From Dyadobacter sp. CY347 (lineage in GTDB: Bacteria; Bacteroidota; Bacteroidia; Cytophagales; Spirosomataceae): DNA of 64,000 bases. The notes under the pieces are model-generated. The model saw only the letters and a program-made list of their open reading frames with translations, made no database searches and was not told where the DNA came from. The number at the start of each line of letters is the position of its first letter. The first letter of the stretch is position 1. This document shows, piece by piece, positions 27,603 to 36,616 of the stretch. The DNA lies in NCBI RefSeq assembly GCF_021502655.1, contig NZ_JAKFFT010000007.1:310001-374000 (forward strand), given 5' to 3'. A program made the translations under genes and the position numbers.

Positions 27603-27655
27603 TTTATTTGTCAATTCATACGGTTTTCTATCAAAATCCAACATTTCACTCCAAT

Positions 27656-28816
27656 ATGTTCCTTTTTAAAGCAGCCCCATTTTATCTATTCTATCTGCTT
27701 GTTTCAGTCACATTCGCACAGCCCTCTAATAAAAGCATTACCGCAAAACAAGCTGTTAACGAGACAGAAAAGGTAATTTCGGATTATAAAGAGAAGCACC
27801 TGCCAACCAGCAAAGCAGATTGGGAAAAGGGGAAAATCCAGATTGGGAGCGACAGTCTGCTGTTCACTGTTAAGATTTTTGGTGAAAAACCAAGTGATGG
27901 CCGCAGCATGTTTATTTCTATGCACGGTGGTGGCAGTGGCCCGGCATCGATGAATGATCAGCAATACAAAAATCAGCAAAGGTTATATAAACCTGCCGAG
28001 GGCGTTTATTTCGTGCCCCGATCGCCATCGAACACCTGGAATATGTGGCACCAGGAGCCGGTGGATGGTCTGCTCGAACGAGCCATTCTGGAGGCCGTCA
28101 TTATGGAAGGTGTCAATCCAAACAAAGTGTATATAATGGGATATTCTGCAGGGGGTGATGGCGTGTATCAGCTCGCCCCGCGGATGGCGGATCATTGGGC
28201 AGCAGCCGCGATGATGGCCGGACATCCCGGCGACGCAGCCATTCTGAACCTCCGAAACCTGCCGTTTTTTCTTGCCGTAGGCGAAAAAGATGCCGCATAT
28301 AACAGAAATGCATTGCTAACCGAATGGTCCAACAGGCTCGACTCGCTGCAATCAACCGATAAAGGCGGTTTCGTTCATGATGTACATTTAATGGCCGGTA
28401 TGCCGCACTGGATGAAACAGCAGGATACAATTAGTGTGGCCTGGATGGCGAAATTCAAACGCAATCCATATCCTCAAAAGGTTAACTGGATTCAGGACGA
28501 TGTGGTGCGGAAGCATTTCTATTGGCTCTCTGTTCCCCAGAGTTCTGCGGTAAAGGGCCATACAGTTTTTGCATCTTACCAAGGTCAGGAAATTGACATT
28601 CAGAGAAATGATAATGATACGTTATACATTCACCTGAATGACAAAATGATGAATTTGGACAAGCAAATCACCATCCGCCAAAATGGCAAAGTGCTCTTTA
28701 AAGGGAAAGTAACCCGCAGTAAGGAGCTCATTCAAAAGTCTTACGCGGATCGCAGGGATGCTGATTATATTTTTAGCGGGGAGGTTGTGTTGGTAAATGG
28801 TAAGGTGAGGATGTGA
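27656..28816 (+). CDS. Secreted alpha/beta-hydrolase esterase (PHB-depolymerase-like)
   Basis: About 386 residues from ATG 27656, chosen because MFLFKAAPFYLFYLLVSVTFAQ is a signal peptide; the frame is open to 27608. SMHGGGSGP is the oxyanion HGG region, and IMGYSAGGDGVYQL contains the GxSxG nucleophile elbow. The acid is probably in VGEKDAAYNRN and the histidine in LMAGMPHWM. The order matches the poly-hydroxybutyrate depolymerase/feruloyl-esterase branch of alpha/beta hydrolases. A C-terminal beta domain of about 100 residues follows the catalytic domain. Periplasmic or secreted; substrate unknown. Convergent with the next ABC-F gene. Confidence 0.75.
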   Translation: MFLFKAAPFYLFYLLVSVTFAQPSNKSITAKQAVNETEKVISDYKEKHLPTSKADWEKGKIQIGSDSLLFTVKIFGEKPSDGRSMFISMHGGGSGPASMNDQQYKNQQRLYKPAEGVYFVPRSPSNTWNMWHQEPVDGLLERAILEAVIMEGVNPNKVYIMGYSAGGDGVYQLAPRMADHWAAAAMMAGHPGDAAILNLRNLPFFLAVGEKDAAYNRNALLTEWSNRLDSLQSTDKGGFVHDVHLMAGMPHWMKQQDTISVAWMAKFKRNPYPQKVNWIQDDVVRKHFYWLSVPQSSAVKGHTVFASYQGQEIDIQRNDNDTLYIHLNDKMMNLDKQITIRQNGKVLFKGKVTRSKELIQKSYADRRDADYIFSGEVVLVNGKVRM

Positions 28817-28848
28817 GCTTTACATCTCATAGGCTAACTTCTACACAT

Positions 28849-30444
28849 CTAACTAAACTTGGAAAGATCTATTTCCCTTGCGACCTGCACCCGTTGCAAA
28901 AAATAAGCATCATGCGAGACGACCAGCAATGTGCCTTGATATTCATTGATGGCATTAGTCAGGATTTCAATGTTGTGGATGTCCAGATTATTGGTCGGTT
29001 CATCCAGGATAATCATGTCCGGCGCCTGGTTGCCGATGGTTAATGAGCAGAGCATTAGCCGCATTTTTTCCCCGCCACTAAGCGCGGCGCAAGGTTTGTC
29101 CCAATATTCCCTTGTAAATAGGAATCGGTTCAGCCTCGTTTTAACCTCATGCTCTTGCAACATGCCGGTGTTAAAGCGTTGTGCCTGCTGAGAAACGCTC
29201 AGATGATTATCAATAAAAGAATAATCCTGATCAATGTAAGTTGCTTTGAATTCGGCGCGTTGCAGATTTCCTTTGCTGGGCAGCAAATCTCCCAAAATGA
29301 TCCTGATTAACGTGGTTTTTCCAGAACCATTCGCCCCTTTTATCACGATCCGCTCCCCACTCATGATTTGGAAATCAAGCGGTTTGCGCCAGAGTTGCCT
29401 GTTGACCCCCACAGTTAAATTCTCAGCAGTAACCAGGATTTTCCCTACATGCAATGCAGAATTATCCAGATCCAGTTTCATTTTACCTATATCAGAAATT
29501 TCGCTTCTTAGCTGACTCAGATCCTTTGATATGCTTTCTATTTTTTCCGCATGGACACCTTTGATTTTAGAAGTGCTTCTTTCTGCATTGTTTTTCAATG
29601 TGTTCATCAAAATCGTTGGCAAGCCAGCCTTTTCCTGTTTTTTCTTTCCCCGTGAATCGAGTTTTTGTTGCCGCTCCATTGTTTCGCGTTCAGTATCTTT
29701 CGCTTTTCTAAGTGCCTTTTCTTTACTTTTAAGATCTTGGTTCAGCGCATCATTTTCGATTGTTTTCTGGGCTAAATAAAAATCGAAATTCCCTCCATAG
29801 GCTGTTATCCCTCGCTGGCTCAATTCCAAAACAGTTGACAGAAGGTTTAGTAAAGTGCGATCGTGACTGACCACCAGCAGTGTGTGTGCCGTAGTCTGGA
29901 TGTAGTCATATAATATGCTTCTGCCAAGCGTGTCAAGGTGGTTGCTGGGTTCGTCCAGCAGCACGATTTCAGGGTTATGGATCATAATTCCTGCCAGAAA
30001 AACCTTTGTTTTTTGCCCGCCACTCAACATTCCCATCTTTACATTCAGGTCCAAATCGGGAAGATTCCAATGAGATAAAGCCAACTGGCAGCGCTCATCA
30101 ATAGACCAGTCATCATTGAGCATAGTCAGGTTTGCTTCGGTTGCCTCGCCGTTCAATATGTCTTTCAGGGCATTGATTTTTTCAGAAACACCAAGCGCCT
30201 GCGCTATGGTGATCTCGTTGAACTGCCCAAAAAGCTGTGGTATGTAGTAAGGCTTTGAATTGGTTTTAACCATTCCTGCCGTAGGCGCAATCTCTCCTGC
30301 CAAAATTCTCAAAAGTATAGATTTTCCGGCGCCATTATGGCCAATAAGTGCAGTTTTATCTTGTTTGTTTATGACTAGATTGATGTCAGAGAACAAAGTG
30401 TCCCTGTTAGGATGCGCATACGCGACATCTTGAAGAAAAAGCAT
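28849..30444 (-). CDS. ABC-F family ATPase, divergent from the first copy
   Basis: 531 residues with two ABC domains and no membrane segments. First Walker A GHNGAGKS, signature LSGGQKTKVFLAG, Walker B IVLLDEPSNHLD. Second Walker A GANGSGKTT, signature LSGGEKMRLMLCS, Walker B MIILDEPTNNLD. The interdomain linker is unusually long and strongly charged (EKALRKAKDTERETMERQQ), which in ABC-F proteins reaches toward the peptidyl-transferase centre and is longest in antibiotic-resistance members. It may therefore be a ribosome-protection protein, but no specific drug can be named. Convergent with the esterase gene. Confidence 0.88.
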   Translation of the reverse strand: MLFLQDVAYAHPNRDTLFSDINLVINKQDKTALIGHNGAGKSILLRILAGEIAPTAGMVKTNSKPYYIPQLFGQFNEITIAQALGVSEKINALKDILNGEATEANLTMLNDDWSIDERCQLALSHWNLPDLDLNVKMGMLSGGQKTKVFLAGIMIHNPEIVLLDEPSNHLDTLGRSILYDYIQTTAHTLLVVSHDRTLLNLLSTVLELSQRGITAYGGNFDFYLAQKTIENDALNQDLKSKEKALRKAKDTERETMERQQKLDSRGKKKQEKAGLPTILMNTLKNNAERSTSKIKGVHAEKIESISKDLSQLRSEISDIGKMKLDLDNSALHVGKILVTAENLTVGVNRQLWRKPLDFQIMSGERIVIKGANGSGKTTLIRIILGDLLPSKGNLQRAEFKATYIDQDYSFIDNHLSVSQQAQRFNTGMLQEHEVKTRLNRFLFTREYWDKPCAALSGGEKMRLMLCSLTIGNQAPDMIILDEPTNNLDIHNIEILTNAINEYQGTLLVVSHDAYFLQRVQVAREIDLSKFS

Positions 30445-30643
30445 GATTTCTTTCTATTAGAAGTTTACATAATGGCAGTAAGCCAAGTTTTTAGCTCTGC
30501 TTTTTGTCCTAAAAAGAAAAATGCTCTTACATGAAGCTTGTTTTGGTTTTGAAAGACAAAGTTAAAAACTCATTTGGAAGAATGCCTCGTCGACCAGGAA
30601 ATTTGAAAAGCACACATATGATGTCTGGTATCACACAGTATAC

Positions 30644-30662
30644 TGGTATAATATTGATACCA
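30644..30662. promoter_or_regulatory. Operator dyad upstream of the SDR gene
   Basis: TGGTAT-AATATTG-ATACCA is a perfect 6-bp dyad; an extra TGGTAT half-site is at 30626-30631. A -7-like TACCTTTG follows at 30672-30679, so a bound protein would cover the -33 region. The HxlR-type regulator encoded downstream at 31550 is the obvious candidate. Confidence 0.55.
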
Positions 30663-30702
30663 AATGCTATTTACCTTTGTCAAAAAATAATTCAAGAGAC
30701 AA

Positions 30703-31443
30703 ATGGAAAATTTAAAAGGCAAAAATGCCCTGGTCACAGGCGGGAATAGCGGCATTGGTTATGCGGCTGCAAAAGAATTGAAAGCACAAGGCGCGGAAGT
30801 CATCATTACGGGCCGACGCGAAAATGTAATCCAGGAAGCCGCAGCAGAACTTGGCGTAACTGGTTTTGTGAGCGATCAGAGTAAAGTCGCAGATATCGAA
30901 GCGCTGGCAAAACAGGTTAGCGAGCAATTTGGTAAGCTTGATATTTTATTTATCAATGCAGGCGTATTAGGCGGCGCGGGAATTGAGACAGCGACGGAAA
31001 GTGATTTTGATTATGTGATTGATGTGAATTTTAAGGGGGCCTATTTTACGCTCAGCAGATTTATCCCAATCCTGAATGATGGCGCTTCGGTCGTGTTTTT
31101 GTCGTCCAATGTTGTCGGCATGAATGGTGCTAATTCTTCCATGTACACTTCTAGCAAGGCGGCGTTGAATGCGGTCATGAAAATTGCGGCGATTGAACTG
31201 GCACCGAGGAAGATCCGGGTGAACGCGATCAGTCCCGGCCCTACTCAGACTGAAATTTTGAATAAAATGGGCCTTGATCCGGCAGCCCGCCTGGCATTGG
31301 ACGACTGGATGATCGAGCGCATTCCGCTGAAAAAAATCGGAAGTGCCGACGATGTGGCCAGGATGGTAACCTACTTTTCCGGAGATGCTTCGAGCTTTAT
31401 TACAGGCGCAGAAATCGTTATGGATGGCGGGATGAGTCTTTGA
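30703..31443 (+). CDS. Short-chain dehydrogenase/reductase
   Basis: 246 residues, classical SDR. TGGNSGIGYAAAKEL is the TGxxxGIG cofactor motif, NAG at residues 85-87 stabilises the fold, Ser about 135 and Y148-x3-K152 (MYTSSK) form the active site, and SPGPTQTE follows. A GRRENV sequence after strand beta-2 (residues 37-42) suggests NADPH preference. Such SDRs paired with HxlR regulators often respond to electrophiles or quinones. A terminator at 31479-31507 separates it from the regulator gene. Substrate unknown. Confidence 0.93.
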   Translation: MENLKGKNALVTGGNSGIGYAAAKELKAQGAEVIITGRRENVIQEAAAELGVTGFVSDQSKVADIEALAKQVSEQFGKLDILFINAGVLGGAGIETATESDFDYVIDVNFKGAYFTLSRFIPILNDGASVVFLSSNVVGMNGANSSMYTSSKAALNAVMKIAAIELAPRKIRVNAISPGPTQTEILNKMGLDPAARLALDDWMIERIPLKKIGSADDVARMVTYFSGDASSFITGAEIVMDGGMSL

Positions 31444-31478
31444 CCATTTGGCTTAACTTAGCGCAGCATTTGAAGCAA

Positions 31479-31507
31479 GCGCAGGTGCGAAACACCTGTG
31501 CTTTTTT
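31479..31507 (+). terminator. Intrinsic terminator of the SDR gene
   Basis: GCGCAGGTG-CGAAA-CACCTGTGC with a following TTTTTT. The stem has one G-T pair. Confidence 0.85.
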
Positions 31508-31549
31508 GCACGTTTAAGGCATTAGTTGACATTGAAAGATAGCAGCACG

Positions 31550-31933
31550 ATGAATGAAGAACAGATCAGGAAAGCGGGAGAAATCCTGTCCGATCCGAGA
31601 AATCAGAAGCAGGAAGTTCAGGCATTGCAGGACACCATGTATGTTATTGGTGGAAAATGGAGGCTCTTGATTATCAATTCAATATGCAATGGTAACAGGC
31701 GTTTTCGCGACATCCAAAGAAGCATTCCCGGCATTACGACGCGGATGTTGTCCAGGGAATTAAAGGATATGGAAGCCAATCAGCTGATCAAACGTACGGT
31801 CACGCCCGACACGCCCGTTTTGGTCGAGTATACGGAGACGGATTACTGCATGTCGTTTGGCGGAATTATTCTGGAAATGATCAGCTGGGGGAAACAGCAC
31901 CGGGATAAAATAATGAAAGATCAGGGCGACTAA
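31550..31933 (+). CDS. HxlR-family winged-helix regulator
   Basis: 127 residues from ATG 31550 (MNEEQIRKAGEILSDPRN); the frame is open to 31526. The core YVIGGKWRLLIINSICNGNRRFRDIQRSIPGITTRMLSRELKDME is the HxlR/MarR-like winged helix, with the family-typical K-W-x-L-x-I motif. The usual N-terminal redox cysteine of HxlR proteins is absent from the first 45 residues, which is unusual for a thiol sensor. It follows the SDR gene on the same strand and probably regulates it through the dyad at 30644-30662. No effector can be deduced. Confidence 0.88.
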   Translation: MNEEQIRKAGEILSDPRNQKQEVQALQDTMYVIGGKWRLLIINSICNGNRRFRDIQRSIPGITTRMLSRELKDMEANQLIKRTVTPDTPVLVEYTETDYCMSFGGIILEMISWGKQHRDKIMKDQGD

Positions 31934-32078
31934 ACGCAAAAGCAATCAATTGCTGTCTAACTCACCTTTGGTTATGTCTATTTCAAAGGTATGTTTGTCT
32001 GAATCGGGGCTTAATTGGTGGTGGAATTTTGTATCTGGATATACATTTGATTGTTAGTAATCAGATAATTACGCTAGA

Positions 32079-33011
32079 ATGAAAAAGCCAGGGTTAACAT
32101 TTTATAAGGTTGCAGCGATCATAGTCATTGTGATTTTTGTGGGACTGCAAGTAAGCTCACCTTCCATTGAAAATCCGCCGGTGACGAGCGAGATTGCGGT
32201 TCCTGCGGATGTGAAGCAGATATTGGAGCGGGCTTGTTATGATTGTCATTCCAATGAAGCGAAGGTGGAATGGTTTGATAAGATCGCCCCGGCGTCTTTC
32301 CTGGTGGCGCATGATGTTAATGAGGCGCGGTCACGGTTTAATTTTTCGGAATGGGACAAGAATCCGGCGGGTGTGCAGGAGTTGCTGCTTTGGGAAATGG
32401 TGAATGCGATCGATCAGGGGAAGATGCCTTTGAAACGTTACCAGCTGGCGCATCCGGGTGGCAAAGTGTCTGAATCTGAGCTGGCAGTTTTGAAACAATA
32501 TGTTAACACGCTTCCCGGACGGCATAAGGTCGATACAGCCAGGATCGTTGCGCAAACTTCTTCAATTCAAAAAGTTTCCACTCCAAAGACGCCCGTTTCC
32601 TTAAATGGAATTCCCTATTCTGCGGACTACAAAAACTGGAAGATCATCAGCGTCACGGACAAATTCGACGGTGGCAGCATGCGGATCGTTTATGGAAATG
32701 ACATTATGGTGAAGGCCATTGAAAAGCGCCAGCTTCCTTTTCCTGATGGCGCAAGGATAGTGAAAGTTGTTTGGGGAAAACAGGCCGAGGATAAAGAAGG
32801 CAATGTGCTGCCTGGCAACTTCCAAAATGCACAATTCATGATCAAAGACAGCAAAAAATACAGCACAACCGAAGGCTGGGGATTTGCGAAATTTGATGGA
32901 CTTGATTTAAAACCGGCAGGCAAAACGATCCTCTTCGAGCAAACTTGCGCCAATTGTCACCGGCTGCTGGCTCCTGAAAATGATTTTGTATTCAACGTTC
33001 CCACCAAGTAA
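32079..33011 (+). CDS. Haem-binding / cytochrome P460-like protein
   Basis: 310 residues. An N-terminal membrane anchor (VAAIIVIVIFVGLQV) precedes a Haem_bd domain with Cys53-x2-Cys56-His57 (CYDCHSNEAKVEWF), a c-type haem site. The second half (NWKIISVTDKFDGGSMRIVYGNDI) resembles cytochrome P460-like proteins and ends with another CANCH at 290-294, giving a second c-type haem. It is therefore a periplasmic dihaem protein. It starts a small operon with the lipoprotein gene 11 bp downstream; the LytS/LytTR pair follows. A redox or NO/hydroxylamine-related role is possible from the P460 relation. Confidence 0.8.
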   Translation: MKKPGLTFYKVAAIIVIVIFVGLQVSSPSIENPPVTSEIAVPADVKQILERACYDCHSNEAKVEWFDKIAPASFLVAHDVNEARSRFNFSEWDKNPAGVQELLLWEMVNAIDQGKMPLKRYQLAHPGGKVSESELAVLKQYVNTLPGRHKVDTARIVAQTSSIQKVSTPKTPVSLNGIPYSADYKNWKIISVTDKFDGGSMRIVYGNDIMVKAIEKRQLPFPDGARIVKVVWGKQAEDKEGNVLPGNFQNAQFMIKDSKKYSTTEGWGFAKFDGLDLKPAGKTILFEQTCANCHRLLAPENDFVFNVPTK

Positions 33012-33022
33012 ATTCCACCAAA

Positions 33023-33484
33023 ATGAAATCCACCATTTCAATATATATAATCGGGCTGGCACTTGTAATGCTGTCCTGCGACGATCGTAATACTGCTACT
33101 CTTGCACCAGAATATTTGTACGATGCCGGAAACCAGAAGGTGATCAAATCCATCATTAATAACAAAAAGGGCACCATTGCAATGCTTTACGGAAATAATC
33201 TTGCGCTGCAAAGTGCCTCTGATTCCCTTTCGAAACCAAATTTTGGCGCACATTATACATTGGTAACCTGGAAACAGAAGCCAATGCCGCAATGGTACGG
33301 CACCAAAATGAACGGACAAATTTATTCCATAGAGCACTTGAAAGTTGTGCAAAGAAATGAGACGCGATTTGCTTTTGACTATGATTTTCAGACCGGAAAA
33401 GGTTATAAGCCTGGCGACAGTCGGCCGGAAGAGAAACAGCGGATCGACTTTATAACTTCCCAACGCGCTGCCGTTTTTCCTTAA
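33023..33484 (+). CDS. Small lipoprotein, function unknown
   Basis: 153 residues. A signal peptide ends in a lipobox (MKSTISIYIIGLALVMLSC), and the mature part is a compact beta domain (TIAMLYGNNLALQSAS, HYTLVTWKQKPMPQWYG). It begins 11 bp after the dihaem protein, so the two are co-transcribed. The phrase HYTLVTWKQ is like that in cytochrome P460-associated proteins, where a tightly linked partner is common, but no haem motif is present. Confidence 0.65.
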   Translation: MKSTISIYIIGLALVMLSCDDRNTATLAPEYLYDAGNQKVIKSIINNKKGTIAMLYGNNLALQSASDSLSKPNFGAHYTLVTWKQKPMPQWYGTKMNGQIYSIEHLKVVQRNETRFAFDYDFQTGKGYKPGDSRPEEKQRIDFITSQRAAVFP

Positions 33485-33520
33485 TGAAACTGGAATCACA
33501 CATGGATCGACTTATTTGAT

Positions 33521-34543
33521 ATGGTAACAAAAGCAGCTTTCAAAGTCTCAAACAAAATCATTTGGACGAGCTCCATTGTGATCGGTTTGCTTTCCTCGGT
33601 GCCGCAGCTGGCTTCACACAAGTTTGTGCCATTGGAGGCAGCTGTGAATGCGGGCATTACAGCTGCGTTTGCAGTGATTATGTGGTATTTCAATATTTAC
33701 ATGCTTTCGCAAAAAAGCAACCGGTCGCAGGGACCGCAGATATCGTATGCCAAATTGCTCAATTCACTTGCGTTTGGTCTAGTCCTGATGTTTGGACTGG
33801 CTTACATTCAGCAGCTTATATTGTCGCACATTGATTTCGGCCCTGCCATGCTGATGGTGGAAGTGCGTGGGATTTTGATCAACCTTGTCTTTTATATGTT
33901 CCTGAATATGCTGCAACAGAATTATGAAAATCAGCATGTGAGTATGGAACTGGAACGGTTTCGGAACGATAATCTGAGTGCGCAATATGACCTTTTAAAA
34001 CAGCAGGTGAATCCGCATTTTTTGTTTAATAGCCTAAATACGCTTAAAGCAATGGTCGAAACCGGCGATCAGCAATCGGTGGATTTTATACTGAAACTCG
34101 CCAACTTTTACCGCTATACGCTGGAAAGCCGCAAGCTGGATCTGATTCCTTTGAAAGAAGAAATGGAGATTTTGAATGCATATCTTTTTCTGCAAAAGGC
34201 CAGGTTTGAAGATGGATTTATTTTCCAAAACAAACTTGATGATGGCGTTCTAGATACATTAATCCCTCCATTTACATTGCAATTATTGGTTGAAAACTGT
34301 CTCAAACACAACATTGTGTCATTAAACCGGCCTTTGCAGATCCGCATTTTCATGGAAGGCGAAAGCATTGTTGTTGAAAATCAGGTCCAGCTCAGAAAGA
34401 ACCAGGAAGATTCCCTGGGCGTGGGGTTAACAAACATTGAGCTCAAATACAGTCATTTGTTAAACAAAAAGGTGGAGGTAATCAACGGCCAAGACCTGTT
34501 TCAGGTTAGACTTCCTATCATTTATGAACATCGTAATCATTGA
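33521..34543 (+). CDS. LytS-type sensor histidine kinase
   Basis: 340 residues. Four membrane helices (about residues 13-135) precede a His_kinase domain with His166 in LLKQQVNPHFLFNSLNTLKA and an ATPase region with LLVENCLKHNIV and GVGLTNIELKYS. It overlaps the response regulator gene by 20 bp, so translation is coupled. No extracellular sensor domain is visible. Second LytS/LytTR pair in the window; it follows the dihaem-lipoprotein operon after 36 bp and may regulate it. Confidence 0.9.
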   Translation: MVTKAAFKVSNKIIWTSSIVIGLLSSVPQLASHKFVPLEAAVNAGITAAFAVIMWYFNIYMLSQKSNRSQGPQISYAKLLNSLAFGLVLMFGLAYIQQLILSHIDFGPAMLMVEVRGILINLVFYMFLNMLQQNYENQHVSMELERFRNDNLSAQYDLLKQQVNPHFLFNSLNTLKAMVETGDQQSVDFILKLANFYRYTLESRKLDLIPLKEEMEILNAYLFLQKARFEDGFIFQNKLDDGVLDTLIPPFTLQLLVENCLKHNIVSLNRPLQIRIFMEGESIVVENQVQLRKNQEDSLGVGLTNIELKYSHLLNKKVEVINGQDLFQVRLPIIYEHRNH

Positions 34544-35285
34544 GGACGAGCTAAAAACAGCCAGATCCCTTGAAAATATGCTCCGGCAACTGCGTCCCGC
34601 AGCCAAAATCACCGGTCCATATCAGAGTGTCGAAGAATCTGTTGAAGCACTTTCCACGGGACCACAGCCAGACCTGATTTTCATGGACATTCAGCTGGCC
34701 GACGGGCTGAGTTTTGAGATTTTCAAATCAGTCGAGATCGTTTGTCCGGTCATTTTTTGCACAGCCTTTGACGAATATTCACTGGAAGCCTTCAAGCGTA
34801 ACGGCGTGGACTACGTCCTGAAACCATTCTCAAAAGAAGACATTGCAGGCGCCCTCGGCAAAGTCGACGACTTGAAAAACTTTTTCCAGCAAAAAGCGAT
34901 TCCCGACCTGAGCGAGTTACTAAGCAGAATGGCTCCCCAAGCCGATAAAACCAGTTTTTTGGTATTTAAACACCAAAAATACACGACAGTCCAAACCGCG
35001 CAGATCGCCTTTTTCTACATCCGTAATGAGACTTCGATGATCATGTGTTTCGATGGGCAGGAATTTTCACTGAGCCAATCCCTCGATCAGATCGCAGCGT
35101 CTGTGAGCCAGAAGCAATTTTTCCGGATCAACCGACAGTATCTGGTAAATTTTTCCGCGATCAAGGAAATCGAGCATTATTTTATGCGGAAGCTGCATGT
35201 TAAGCTGGTCATAGAAACGCCTGAGCAGTTGCTGATCAACAAAGAAAAAGCGCCGTCGTTTCTTTTGTGGATGGAGAATCGTTGA
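34524..35285 (+). CDS. LytTR-family response regulator
   Basis: 253 residues. Receiver with Asp55 in LIFMDIQLADGLSFE and the KPF motif in DYVLKPFSKED; then a LytTR DNA-binding domain (AFFYIRNETSMIMCF, FFRINRQYLVNFSAIKEIE). Start ATG 34524 overlaps the kinase gene by 20 bp. No nearby 21-bp-spaced direct repeats were seen, so its target is unknown. Confidence 0.92.
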   Translation: MNIVIIEDELKTARSLENMLRQLRPAAKITGPYQSVEESVEALSTGPQPDLIFMDIQLADGLSFEIFKSVEIVCPVIFCTAFDEYSLEAFKRNGVDYVLKPFSKEDIAGALGKVDDLKNFFQQKAIPDLSELLSRMAPQADKTSFLVFKHQKYTTVQTAQIAFFYIRNETSMIMCFDGQEFSLSQSLDQIAASVSQKQFFRINRQYLVNFSAIKEIEHYFMRKLHVKLVIETPEQLLINKEKAPSFLLWMENR

Positions 35286-35324
35286 CAAAGAATCGTTTCA
35301 AGCACGGGCGGGCTACTACTAACA

Positions 35325-35861
35325 TCATTTGCTACTTTTCAAGCTCCCCGAAAGCCACGGTTTCAGCAACTTCGTCACCTGCGGCATCACGACCCAGGTA
35401 AGCAAGCCCACCATACATGCGGCCACAACCAAAGTCCTTAACGCGGGATGAAGCTCATGAATGAACGGCCCAAGTACATACGTCAGGAACAGGCTCGTAG
35501 GATACACTCCGCAAAGTGTTGCCGCAGCCATTTTCCACCTCGGGGGCGGAGCAGGAGAACGGAACCACGCTTCCAGGCCGGTAAGCTCCCGATAGACAGG
35601 ATCTTCCGTCAATGTCGATGCATAGGCTTCCCAATCTTTAAAAAGCTTTGAATTATAAAAAGCATCACGCTCAGCCTGATTGGCAAAAGTCCTCAAAATG
35701 CCTATTTCGCGGCTCTCGCTCCCCGGTAAAGCCGTCATCATCGCCGCACCATGAACGCCGCCATGCAGAAAAGAATCTCCCAAAAAATGTCGCAACGCTT
35801 CTTTGAATTCCTCCTCTTTTCCAGGAAGTACTTTACGGGTGATAGCTACATGAATGGGCAT
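35325..35861 (-). CDS. ABM-domain protein with two membrane helices
   Basis: 178 residues from ATG 35861 (MPIHVAITRKVLPGKEEEFKEAL); the frame is open to 35927. The first 95 residues are an antibiotic-biosynthesis-monooxygenase-like ferredoxin fold (RTFANQAERDAFYNSKLFKDWEAY). The last 80 residues contain two hydrophobic helices (MAAATLCGVYPTSLFLTYVLGPF and LVVAACMVGLLTWVVM). This ABM-plus-membrane arrangement is a known hypothetical family. It lies immediately left of the island attachment repeat, so it is the last chromosomal gene before the island. Function unknown. Confidence 0.78.
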   Translation of the reverse strand: MPIHVAITRKVLPGKEEEFKEALRHFLGDSFLHGGVHGAAMMTALPGSESREIGILRTFANQAERDAFYNSKLFKDWEAYASTLTEDPVYRELTGLEAWFRSPAPPPRWKMAAATLCGVYPTSLFLTYVLGPFIHELHPALRTLVVAACMVGLLTWVVMPQVTKLLKPWLSGSLKSSK

Positions 35862-35942
35862 AGGCGTGTTATCGCAGTTTTGGATAGGAGTGAGCGTAAA
35901 TATACGAAATGTGCGTTTTTTAGTCACGCATTAGATTACAAG

Positions 35943-36008
35943 CATTTTATTCGACTTTGAAGTTATTTCAAGGGAGGCAACCATGCAGGAGGGAGACGGG
36001 TCTCGAAC
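35943..36008. repeat. Left attachment site (attL) of the tRNA-His island
   Basis: Positions 35988-36008 repeat 53361-53381 exactly over 21 bp, starting GGAGGGAGAC and ending GGTCTCGAAC. That sequence is the 3' end of tRNA-His. In addition 35943-35977 matches 53331-53365 with three mismatches (CATTTT..GACTTTGAA..TTATTTCAAGGGAGG). Both are in direct orientation, as expected after site-specific integration. A 10-bp block (35978-35987, CAACCATGCA) separates the two matches on the left and is absent on the right. Confidence 0.85.
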
Positions 36009-36315
36009 TTTGCCTTTAATCGGCTCGTAATCAAGGTTTTGTCTCCTTTATTTGAAGTATACTACACGAAAGACTCACTATTTTTTATACATATAGTACA
36101 ACAGTATATTTGTTATGTATAATTCTTTTAGCGAAAATTGAGATTTTTAGGGATGATTTTCGCCGGTTTTGGGTGAGTTTTCGGGTCGTTTTTAGTGTTC
36201 AAAGTTTGGAAAATGCCTGTGGTCTTTGGCAGTGGTAACTGTGAATTTGCTGGGGTAAAAATACGAATTTTTGTAAAAGTCTGTAGTTCTGTTGCAGTAA
36301 GAAAGCGATACAAAA

Positions 36316-36358
36316 GCAAACTTTCGGCAGTAATAAGGATTTGTTGCCGAAAGTTTGC
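36316..36358 (-). terminator. Terminator downstream of the HipB-like gene
   Basis: GCAAACTTTCGGCA and TGCCGAAAGTTTGC form a perfect 14-bp stem. On the minus strand TTTTG follows the stem. The stretch 36009-36315 between it and attL has no convincing gene. Confidence 0.7.
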
Positions 36359-36387
36359 GAAGCGACATTTTTAATAATTAAAGGAAT

Positions 36388-36612
36388 CTATTTGTCTTTT
36401 TCCTTTTTTAATTCCTGTTTGAGATCAACTACACCAACTTCCTTTCCAAATAGCCACAGAACTTGATTGACCTTATCAAGTCGAAGCGTTTTTTTGCCTT
36501 GTTCCAAATCACGAACAAAGCGTAGACCAACTCCTGCTTTGAAAGCGAGTTCTTCCTGTGTAAGGCCAACTGCCTTACGCCTCTCTTTTAGGAATGATGA
36601 AAACGTAGACAT
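36388..36612 (-). CDS. HipB/Y4mF-like helix-turn-helix repressor (antitoxin-type), partner absent
   Basis: 74 residues, XRE-type helix-turn-helix: FLKERRKAVGLTQEELAFKAGVGLRFVRDLEQGKKTLRLDKVNQVLWLFGKEVG. The phrase VGLRFVRDLEQGKKT is typical of HipB-like antitoxins (couple_hipB). Such genes are normally followed by a hipA kinase gene; here 36009-36387 carries only a terminator, so the toxin partner is missing. Two perfect TATACC-N6-GGTATA operators sit directly upstream and imply autorepression. It may now act as an island regulator. Confidence 0.85.
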   Translation of the reverse strand: MSTFSSFLKERRKAVGLTQEELAFKAGVGLRFVRDLEQGKKTLRLDKVNQVLWLFGKEVGVVDLKQELKKEKDK

Positions 36613-36616
36613 ATTA

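Noticed and set aside
36128-36319. Minus-strand ORF of 63 codons next to the HipB-like gene
   Set aside because: It lies past the HipB terminator and has a proline/lysine/threonine-rich composition typical of a random frame; not a hipA remnant.
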